Positions 31,077 to 36,387 of a DNA stretch of 36,387 nucleotides are shown in pieces (positions within the stretch are counted from its first letter, which is position 1; each line of letters starts with the position of its first letter). The translations under genes were made by a program, and so were the position numbers. Under the pieces are notes generated by a model. It made no database searches. It was not told the origin of the DNA and saw nothing but the letters and a program-made list of their open reading frames with translations. Location of the stretch: the NCBI GenBank assembly GCA_003138355.1, contig PLFX01000035.1, positions 1 through 36,387 on the forward strand, written 5' to 3'. The DNA is from Solirubrobacterales bacterium (GTDB taxonomy: Bacteria > Actinomycetota > Thermoleophilia > Solirubrobacterales > Solirubrobacteraceae).

Positions 31077-31352
31077 TCAGCAGCTCTGAGCGCGCGCGAC
31101 GCGGTCGAGCGAGAGGACCGTGTCGAGCGGGACGAGCAGCACCTCGAGGCTCACGCAGTCCTCTACGCACACGAGTCGCTCGTCTGCATCGGCGGTTTGC
31201 CCGAGCGTGCGGTACAGGCCTTCACCGTCGGTCACGTAGCAACCCGACGTGACCTCACCGCAGGCCTCGTCGATCGTCGCCGGCGCGGTTCGATCTGTTG
31301 GGAAGGCGATTGACACGCTGAGGAGCGTAAGCGCGGCCGCGCCCCGAACCAT
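31077..31352 (-). CDS. Small exported cysteine-containing protein
   Basis: A 91-aa protein with a short signal-like N-terminus (MVRGAAALTLLSVSIAFP) and five cysteines (31, 38, 62, 66 and the C-terminal 91). No family was recognised. Third-position GC is high throughout, and the frame ends just upstream of the GH79-like gene on the same strand, 38 bp from its GTG, so they may be co-transcribed. The paired cysteines CGEVTSGC and CVEDC suggest disulfides outside the cell. Confidence is moderate because the ribosome site is poor and the protein small. Confidence 0.5.
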   Translation of the reverse strand: MVRGAAALTLLSVSIAFPTDRTAPATIDEACGEVTSGCYVTDGEGLYRTLGQTADADERLVCVEDCVSLEVLLVPLDTVLSLDRVARAQSC

Positions 31353-31419
31353 CAGGGCTCGCCCACCGCCCGGCGGTACGCCAGCCGCGCAGCCGCTCAG
31401 TAATCAGCCGCAGGCGCGC

Positions 31420-32166
31420 TCAGGCGACCGCGGTGCGGAAGACGCGCGTCGCCCACGCGAGCACGAGCGCGCAGAGCGGCACCAGCACCGCGAACGCCTG
31501 CCAGACGTGATCGGAGCCGAACGAGCCGGCGGCGAGCGAGCGTGAGGCTTCGACGACGTAGTAGAGCGGGTTGAAATGCGCCAGCACCCGCATCCACTCC
31601 GGTCCGACGGAGATCTGCAGCAGCACCCCGGCCAGCAGCAGCACCGGCAAGTTCAAGCCGTTGATCACGGCGGCGAACGCAGAGATCTCCTTGGTCAGGA
31701 GCGCCATCGCGATCGAGAACGCCGCCCACATCATCATCAGGAGGCCGAGCAGCACGGCAAGTACGAGCAGCCCGAGCCAGTGGACGCCGAAGCCGAAGGC
31801 AGCACCGACCGCCACGAGCAGCGCGTCGAAGACGAACATCATCAACATGCTTGCCAGAATCGGCGCAACGAGGATCGCGAGGCGGCTCGCCGGCGTGACC
31901 CGGAAGCGCTCGATCACTCCCGCGCGCAGCTCGAAGATCGTCCCGAATCCCTGGCCCGAGCCGCTCGCGAAGGCCATCAGCGAGAGGATCCCCGGCAGGA
32001 ACTCATCGAGCACGTTCCCGTGAGCGATGTAGTGCTTGAGCAGGGGCGCGAAGAGCGCGAGGTAGAGCAGCGGCGTCGAGACACCGACGAACAGCCAGAC
32101 CGGATTGCGCAACGCATGGATGAGCGAGCGGCGGGCGAGCAGCAGGGTGTCCCTCGCGAGCGTCAT
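31420..32166 (-). CDS. ABC-2 type exporter permease (DrrB-like), second system
   Basis: A 248-aa membrane subunit with about six helices (around 25-45, 57-75, 98-125, 132-158, 167-188 and 218-238). The loops RSLIHALRNPVWLFVG, FRVTPASRLAILVAP and GPEWMRVLAHFNPLYYVVEASRSLAAG are typical of ABC-2 permeases of the daunorubicin-resistance type. It overlaps its ATPase partner by 4 nt (ATGA). The system has a divergent PadR-type regulator, which fits an inducible drug- or metabolite-exporter. Substrate unknown. Confidence 0.88.
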   Translation of the reverse strand: MTLARDTLLLARRSLIHALRNPVWLFVGVSTPLLYLALFAPLLKHYIAHGNVLDEFLPGILSLMAFASGSGQGFGTIFELRAGVIERFRVTPASRLAILVAPILASMLMMFVFDALLVAVGAAFGFGVHWLGLLVLAVLLGLLMMMWAAFSIAMALLTKEISAFAAVINGLNLPVLLLAGVLLQISVGPEWMRVLAHFNPLYYVVEASRSLAAGSFGSDHVWQAFAVLVPLCALVLAWATRVFRTAVA

Positions 32167-33179
32167 CGCTCCGCCCCCTCGGGCCCCTCGCCGGCGCCGG
32201 TGTCCCGCAGAGAGCGGCCGGTGTAGCGCAGGAAGACGTCATCGAGCGTCGGCTCGGCGAGGTTGATCGAGTGCAGGCCGATGTGATGCTCGTCGAGCAG
32301 CCGCAGCAGCGCCGGTAGCGCCTCGCCACCGTCCTCGACGTACAGGCGCAGGTCGCCGTCGAGCGCGCTGAGCTCGCGAACGATCGGGAGCGGCTCCAGC
32401 AGCGCCGTCGCCTGCGTGATGGCGTCGGCGCCGTCGCGCAGGCTCAGCATCACCGACTGTCCGGCGACCTCGCGCTTCAGCTCGGAGGGGGAGCCGAGCG
32501 CGACGATGCGGCCGTGATCGATGATCGCGACGCGGTCGCAGAGCGCATCGGCCTCGTCGAGATAGTGCGTCGTCAGGAAGATCGTCGTGCCCGCGGCGCG
32601 AAGGTCTTCGATTCGCTCCCAGAGGTTCGCGCGGTTCTGCGGATCGAGGCCGGTACTCGGCTCGTCGAGGAAGAGCACGTGCGGTGAGTGCACGAGCCCG
32701 AGCGCAACGTCCAGGCGCCGGCGCTGCCCACCCGAGTAGGTCGCGACCCGTCGGTTGGCGAAGTCGCCGAGATCGAGCAGGCCGATGAGCTCTTCGGTAC
32801 GAGCCGCAACCGATGCAGCGTCACCGCCGTAGAGCCTCCCTTGCAGCAGCAGGCTCTCGCGCCCGGTGTCGAGATCGTCCGCACCACCGATCTGGCTGAC
32901 GTACCCGATCCGCGCGCGCACGCGAGCCGGCTCTCGCGCCACGTCCTGCCCTGCCACGATCGCGGTGCCGGAGCCGATCGGCAGGAGCGTCGTCAGCATG
33001 CGCAGGGTCGTCGTCTTGCCGGCACCGTTTGGCCCCAGAAAGCCGAAGATCTCGCCGCGCAGCACGTCGATATCGACGCCGCGGACCGCCTCGACCGTCT
33101 TGCCGCGGCGACCGCTGAAGCTCTTGCGCAGGGCGCGCACCGTGATGACCTGGTCAGGATGTTCGTCAACTTTGATCAC
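32163..33179 (-). CDS. ABC-2 type exporter ATP-binding protein (DrrA family), second system
   Basis: A 338-aa ATPase. Walker A GPNGAGKTTTLRML, Q-loop YVSQIGGADDLDTGRESL, signature YSGGQRRRLDVALGLVHSP, Walker B VLFLDEPSTGLDP and H-loop TTHYLDEADALCDRV are complete. The long C-terminal part (about 235-338), ending LAEPTLDDVFLRYTGRSLRD, is typical of DrrA. The start is GTG. A TTGACA -35-like hexamer lies on the minus strand at 33216-33211, overlapping the spacer shared with padR. It is the first gene of the exporter pair. Confidence 0.92.
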   Translation of the reverse strand: MIKVDEHPDQVITVRALRKSFSGRRGKTVEAVRGVDIDVLRGEIFGFLGPNGAGKTTTLRMLTTLLPIGSGTAIVAGQDVAREPARVRARIGYVSQIGGADDLDTGRESLLLQGRLYGGDAASVAARTEELIGLLDLGDFANRRVATYSGGQRRRLDVALGLVHSPHVLFLDEPSTGLDPQNRANLWERIEDLRAAGTTIFLTTHYLDEADALCDRVAIIDHGRIVALGSPSELKREVAGQSVMLSLRDGADAITQATALLEPLPIVRELSALDGDLRLYVEDGGEALPALLRLLDEHHIGLHSINLAEPTLDDVFLRYTGRSLRDTGAGEGPEGAER

Positions 33180-33186
33180 GGGGCGC

Positions 33187-33223
33187 TAGTCAAACATGAA
33201 TAGTTAGTTTTGTCAAGTACGCT
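33187..33223. promoter_or_regulatory. AT-rich divergent promoter/operator between exporter and PadR genes
   Basis: A 50-bp AT-rich spacer in otherwise GC-rich DNA. On the plus strand TACGCT (33218-33223) lies 6 nt before the padR ATG. On the minus strand TTGACA (33216-33211) can be the -35 of the exporter operon. CAAAC (33191-33195) and GTTTTG (33207-33212) form an imperfect inverted repeat overlapping both, the likely PadR operator. Confidence 0.5.
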
Positions 33224-33229
33224 TCCGTC

Positions 33230-33826
33230 ATGTCCTCGACCCGCCTGCTGATCCTCGGCGCCGTCCGGATCTTCCAGCCCGTTCACGGTTACCTCGTGCG
33301 TCGAGAGCTCCTCAGCTGGCACGCGGATCGCTGGGCACACCTCAACCCGGGCTCGGTCTACAACGCCCTCCACACGCTCGCGCGCGATGGTCTCCTCCAA
33401 GCCGTTGGCACCGAAACCGCGGGCCGGCGTCCCGCGCGCACAACCTATCGGCTGACGCCCGACGGCGAGACGGAGTTCCGCTTGCTGCTGCGCGAAGCGC
33501 TCTGGAACATCTCGCCCCACGACCCGTCGATCCTCATGGCAGGCTGGAGCTTTGCCTGGGCGCTCAGCCGCGAAGAGGTGATCGAGGCCTTCGAGCACCG
33601 CCTCGAGCAGATTCAGGCATCGGCGCGGGTGAGCGAGCTGGCGATCGCCGACCTCGCCAACCACCCGTTCACGCCGCCGCACGTGGCCGAGCACTGGCGT
33701 CTCGTCCAGGCGCGACTCGAAGGCGAGGCGAGCTGGGTACGCAACCTGATCGCGCGCCTCCAGGACGGAGAGCTCGCGTTCGCCGGTGAACCCGACGCGC
33801 CGTCCAGGGGAACGCTCGTGGACTGA
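33230..33826 (+). CDS. PadR-family transcriptional regulator
   Basis: A 198-aa regulator. Residues 1-85 form the PadR winged helix: LLILGAVRIFQPVHGYLVRREL, then LNPGSVYNALHTLARDGLL as recognition helix and RPARTTYRLTPDGETEF as wing. The C-terminal half is the helical dimerisation domain of longer PadR proteins (EALWNISPHDPSILMAGWSFAWAL; HRLEQIQASARV). PadR proteins usually repress a neighbouring exporter and release DNA on ligand binding; here the divergent DrrAB-like exporter is the obvious target. The ATG follows TACGCT by 6 nt, so the message is probably leaderless. The gene ends close to a truncated GNAT remnant. Confidence 0.9.
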   Translation: MSSTRLLILGAVRIFQPVHGYLVRRELLSWHADRWAHLNPGSVYNALHTLARDGLLQAVGTETAGRRPARTTYRLTPDGETEFRLLLREALWNISPHDPSILMAGWSFAWALSREEVIEAFEHRLEQIQASARVSELAIADLANHPFTPPHVAEHWRLVQARLEGEASWVRNLIARLQDGELAFAGEPDAPSRGTLVD

Positions 33827-33877
33827 GCCGGCGGGCGTCCCTCCGTCCGTCCGTTGGCCTCGCACATCCGACTAGCC

Positions 33878-34145
33878 GCGCGCGCTGCCGCTCAGGCGGC
33901 TGGCCGGTCACGCGGGCCGTGAGATCCATGACCTCGGGCGAGCCGCTCGCGTGCAGAGCAACGTGCCCGGCGACCCCGCCGTCGATCTCCGCAACCCACG
34001 CGCAGATCGCGCCCGGCCAGGCGATGAATCGACGCAAGTCGCCTGGGAGGCGCTGCGGGTAGCCGTCGCGCTCATGAACGTCGAGACACAGCTGCTCACA
34101 CGCGTCGAGATCCGAGTCCGCCCGCACACGCACCAGAACCGGCAC
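33878..34145 (-). pseudogene. N-terminal half of a GNAT acetyltransferase, truncated
   Basis: The frame from GTG 34145 reads as the start of a GNAT protein: VPVLVRVRADSDLDACEQL, then VHERDGYPQRLPGDLRRFIAWP, AWVAEIDGGVAGHVALH and VTGQPPER. At that point the expected continuation with the acetyl-CoA-binding R/QxxGxG/A loop is missing. The reading changes to Arg-rich out-of-frame sequence and runs into the convergent padR gene, and no other frame restores it. A GATACT box lies 6 nt before the GTG, so the promoter survives. Catalysis is impossible without the missing half. Probably a deletion at the padR side. Confidence 0.65.
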
Positions 34146-34285
34146 GCGTGGAGTATCCCGCCGTCCCGCTCGACAGGAATCAACCCGAGACGCTCGCTCC
34201 CACATAAAGCGAGCGCGCGCGACGCCAGCTCTCACACAGTCGCCTCGCGCGATAGGCAGGCGCGGTGCGGCGGTGCTCGGTCGGC

Positions 34286-34291
34286 GATACT
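34286..34291 (+). promoter_or_regulatory. -10-like box (GATACT) before a small membrane protein gene
   Basis: GATACT ends 7 nt before the ATG at 34299. The same hexamer lies 6 nt before the GNAT remnant on the other strand (34152-34157). Spacing fits a leaderless start. Confidence 0.4.
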
Positions 34292-34298
34292 GCGGAGC

Positions 34299-34580
34299 AT
34301 GAATGGGCGTCTGACCGCGCTCGGCGTTCGAATCTACGGCGCGCCGCCGGGTCCCGGGGCGCCGCGCGAGGAACGCTTGCGCTGGATCCGGCGGTTCTAT
34401 GTCAGGCCGGCACCGTTCAACCTGTTGATCTTCGTGGCCGCGGCGATCGTGGTTCCGCAATGGTGGGTGTGGGCGCTGCTGGGCTTGCTGGCCGTCATGT
34501 GGCTGAGCGGCGTCACGAGACTGACCCGGGAGATTCGCCGCGAACATCGCTCCCACGACGAGCGCGCGACCGGCGCGTAG
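34299..34580 (+). CDS. Small membrane protein with two helices
   Basis: A 93-aa protein with an Arg-rich first third (GPGAPREERLRWIRRFYVRPAP), two closely spaced membrane helices (about 40-54 and 57-72, around PQWWVW) and a basic C-terminus (TREIRREHRSHDERATGA). No family was recognised. Coding character is good, and the preceding GATACT box supports a start at ATG 34299 rather than at more upstream in-frame codons, which run through the antisense of the GNAT remnant. Function unknown. Confidence 0.6.
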   Translation: MNGRLTALGVRIYGAPPGPGAPREERLRWIRRFYVRPAPFNLLIFVAAAIVVPQWWVWALLGLLAVMWLSGVTRLTREIRREHRSHDERATGA

Positions 34581-34625
34581 CGCGAGCAGCGAGCGAACGG
34601 TGCCGTCCCTCGATCCGTCGCCGGG

Positions 34626-35075
34626 TCAGCGTCGCGGCTCGAGTATCACCATCGGGATCTCGCGGCTGGTGCGGCGCTGGTAGCCCTCGTAGCCGGGGTA
34701 GACCTCGATCGCCTTGGGCCACAGGCGCGCGCGCTCGGGCGGATCGGCGATGCGCGCTCGAACCCCCAGTCGTCGCGACCCGATCTGGATCGTCGTGTCC
34801 GGGTTCGCGCGGAGATTGTGAAACCACGACGGATTCTGGGGATGGCCGCCTTTCGAGGCGACGAGGACGACGTTCGTGCCGTCGCCGACATAGACCAGTG
34901 GGGTGGTCCGCTTGACTGCGCTTCTCGCGCCGACGTGGTCTAGCAGCAGCATCGGCGGCCCACCGCGGAGCCGGTGACCGACCAACCCATAGGTTGCGCG
35001 ATAGACGAGCACGTGCATCCGCGTCGCTCGGCGAAGGATCGGCCAAAGCCGGTCGGCAGCGCGCATGTAGTCCAA
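34626..35075 (-). CDS. Nitroreductase/deazaflavin-dependent oxidoreductase family (Ddn-like) protein
   Basis: A 149-aa protein of the Ddn/FDR split-barrel family, in which mycobacterial members use reduced cofactor F420. Conserved blocks are visible: ATRMHVLVYRATYGLVGHRL, MLLLDHVGARSAVKRTTPLVYV, VVLVASKGGHPQNPSWFHNL, RANPDTTIQIGSRR, ARLWPKAIEVYPGYEGYQRR and the terminal REIPMVILEP. The S-x-x-R/K-TTPL segment is the expected cofactor-phosphate site. The first codon used is TTG, 8 nt after TATCGT; ATG three codons later is equally possible. The substrate is unknown. Presence of the family is consistent with an actinobacterium making F420. Confidence 0.87.
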   Translation of the reverse strand: MDYMRAADRLWPILRRATRMHVLVYRATYGLVGHRLRGGPPMLLLDHVGARSAVKRTTPLVYVGDGTNVVLVASKGGHPQNPSWFHNLRANPDTTIQIGSRRLGVRARIADPPERARLWPKAIEVYPGYEGYQRRTSREIPMVILEPRR

Positions 35076-35412
35076 CCGAAGCCACGATACCGGCCGCCGA
35101 CGGGCAGTCGGATGCGCACAGGACGGCAGCCGTCTCGCGCCGCGTCCGGGTTCGCCACGCGAACGTTAGCCCTCAGCGTGACCGCTTTGTGTGGAAGGGA
35201 ACCGCGTCCGCCGAGGCCGCCTAGCTGCCGCCTTGCGCGACCTGCGAGCGTCCGATCAGCCGCGCTCCACGCTCCCCCAAAGAAAGAAGAGCGGGAGCCT
35301 GTCGTGATCACGCGCCAGCTACTCCTCCCGCCCAACAGCGCTGTTTCGCGGGACCGGTAGTGGGCACGCTACCGAATAGGCCGTTGGTCGTACAGACATC
35401 CCGCGTTGGACA
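35076..35412. other. 337-bp spacer between divergent Ddn-like and YoaK-like genes
   Basis: It contains a weak 5-bp stem (GGTAG/CTACC, about 35357-35374) and a CGTGATCACG palindrome (35303-35312), which could be an operator. The open frames across it lack coding character. No RNA gene or clear promoter for the right-hand gene was recognised. Confidence 0.4.
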
Positions 35413-36174
35413 ATGATCGACGCTGTGGCCCGCCGCTCTGAGAGCGCTACAACAACTGACCCGCGCAGCGCGTCTGCTTGGCGGGCGCTCATCGCTGACG
35501 AACGGCACGGGCCGTTGCCTTTGCTGTTGCTCGCGCTCACTGTGCTGACGGGCGTTGTTGACGCTGTGAGCATCCTCACGCTGGGCAGGGTCTTCGTCGC
35601 CAACATGACCGGCAACATCGTGTTCGTCGGCTTCGCAATCGGCGGTGCCCCAGGGTTCTCGCTCAGCGCGTCGCTTGCCGCCTTGGGCGGCTTTCTGCTC
35701 GGAGCATTCGTTGGCGGACGCACGATCGTCGCCGCCGAACGGAGGCGCGGGGTCCTGCTGCGCGACGCGGTTATTGTCGAAACGGGGCTGCTGGTCGCTG
35801 CCCTCGTGCTTGCGATCGCCACCGGAGCCCCGTTCAGCGAAGCCATCCGAGACGGGCTCGCGGCGCTCCTGGCGACCGCGATGGGCCTGCAGAACGCCGT
35901 CGCCCGCAAGCTCGCCGTGCCCGACCTCACGACCACGGTATTGACGATGACCCTCACCGGCATCGCCGCGGACCCGCACGAGCCCGCTCACAGCCCGGTC
36001 GTAGCGCGACGCCTGCTCGCCATCGCGGCGATGCTCACCGGCGCCATCGTTGGCGCGTTGCTCGTTGTTGAGGTCAGCGCAGTTGCGGCGCTCGCGCTCG
36101 CCGCCGGGCTCGTCGCTGCCGCGGGCACCGGCGCCACCCTCGCGGCCCGGCACCCAGGAACCTGGCAGCAGTAG
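35413..36174 (+). CDS. YoaK/DUF1275-family membrane protein
   Basis: A 253-aa integral membrane protein of the YoaK (DUF1275) family, whose function is not established. After a polar N-terminus the family signature GVVDAVSILTLGRVFVANMTGNIVFVGFAIGG appears around residues 46-78, followed by about five more helices. ATAMGLQNAVARKLAVPDLTTTVLTMTLTGIA (about 154-186) is the second conserved block. Length is typical. It stands alone, and an insertion element begins within about 30 bp of its stop, which may remove a native terminator. Confidence 0.88.
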   Translation: MIDAVARRSESATTTDPRSASAWRALIADERHGPLPLLLLALTVLTGVVDAVSILTLGRVFVANMTGNIVFVGFAIGGAPGFSLSASLAALGGFLLGAFVGGRTIVAAERRRGVLLRDAVIVETGLLVAALVLAIATGAPFSEAIRDGLAALLATAMGLQNAVARKLAVPDLTTTVLTMTLTGIAADPHEPAHSPVVARRLLAIAAMLTGAIVGALLVVEVSAVAALALAAGLVAAAGTGATLAARHPGTWQQ

Positions 36175-36200
36175 GGAGCATCGCTCCTGCTTCCGCCCGA

Positions 36201-36387
36201 GGCTGTCGGGTTTAGCGGTTGCTGTCCGGCGAGGTTAAGAAGATTTCTGGATGAGCCAGAATTTCTTGTCGTGTGATCGCGGGCAGGTGTTGTTGATGCC
36301 GCCGTCGTTGGCGGATTGGGTCGAGGACGACCATCTCGTCTGGACAGTGCTCGGGGCGGTGGAGCGGATGGATCTGACCAGCTTCTA
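36201..36387 (+). mobile_element. Left end of an IS1182-like insertion sequence, cut by the window edge
   Basis: A transposase gene begins 50 bp inside. The outer boundary is placed tentatively at GGCTGTCGGG (36201) because the base composition changes there to a TTG/TTAAGAAG-rich stretch unlike the preceding gene. The inverted repeat cannot be confirmed because the right end is outside the window. Confidence 0.5.
36251..36387 (+). CDS. IS1182-like transposase, N-terminal 45 codons only
   Basis: The frame from ATG 36251 is open to the window edge and reads MSQNFLSCDRGQVLLMPPSL, then ADWVEDDHLVWTVLGAVERMDLTSFY. The pattern Q-x-x-LMPPSL-x-x-W-x-x-DDHL and the final DLTSFY are the DUF772 start of IS1182/IS4-type transposases. 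Leucine is encoded mostly by TTG (5 of the first 20 codons), whereas host genes here use CTC/CTG, supporting recent arrival. The DDE catalytic part lies outside the window, so integrity is unknown. Confidence 0.8.
   Translation, partial: MSQNFLSCDRGQVLLMPPSLADWVEDDHLVWTVLGAVERMDLTSF

Noticed and set aside
33669..34556. 295-codon open frame on the minus strand as one protein
   Set aside because: Only the middle (GNAT N-terminal half) has a recognisable family; both ends are antisense of padR and of the small membrane protein.

Overview
A high-GC, densely packed bacterial chromosome segment. The order uvrC - rapZ - gap - pgk - tpiA, a Ddn-type (F420-linked family) protein, an actinobacterial-type xylose isomerase, DrrA/DrrB-like exporters and many promoter-like -10 boxes placed directly before start codons all point to Actinomycetota, plausibly a Thermoleophilia/Solirubrobacterales-like lineage. 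The phylum is fairly secure and the class is an inference. No tRNA, rRNA or CRISPR array was recognised.

Layout. 1-3290 (minus strand): a broken hsp20 remnant, xylA and a sugar-binding protein preceded by a LacI-type operator. 3291-9417 (minus): tpiA, pgk, gap, rapZ, uvrC and a small membrane protein; the yvcK and whiA genes usual between rapZ and gap are absent here. 9474-13611: an ABC-F ATPase diverging from a small membrane protein, a two-gene ABC-2 exporter and a small hypothetical protein. 13691-18243: oligoendopeptidase F, a MacB/LolD-like ATPase whose H-loop histidine is tyrosine, then, convergent to it, an NAD-dependent epimerase and a FtsX/MacB-like permease. 18389-21530: a two-gene secreted module, a seven-repeat Cys-pair propeller/FN3 protein overlapping a GH27 alpha-galactosidase-like enzyme.

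21531-27018 is the most interesting part, a phosphate-transport locus. pstCAB reads rightward. pstS, a regulator made of two tandem OmpR/PhoB-type winged helices without a receiver domain, and a C-terminal pstS-like remnant read leftward. Five short direct repeats with about 11-bp period lie between pstS and pstC, and a matching pair lies just upstream of the regulator, which suggests that the regulator acts on both. No phoU, phoR or ordinary phoB is present in the window.

27079-31352: a lipoprotein, a receiver/HD-GYP c-di-GMP phosphodiesterase, a HAD phosphatase, a secreted GH79-like glycoside hydrolase and a small Cys-containing exported protein. 31420-33826: a second DrrAB-like exporter with a divergent PadR regulator. 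33878-36387: a truncated GNAT remnant, a small membrane protein, a Ddn-like protein, a YoaK/DUF1275 membrane protein and, at the right edge, the start of an IS1182-like transposase with foreign-looking codon use.

The window mixes core metabolism (lower glycolysis, DNA repair) with carbohydrate scavenging (xylose isomerase, sugar-binding protein, GH27, GH79) and phosphate scavenging, as expected of a soil or sediment heterotroph. Three genes (hsp20, the second pstS, GNAT) are decaying remnants.
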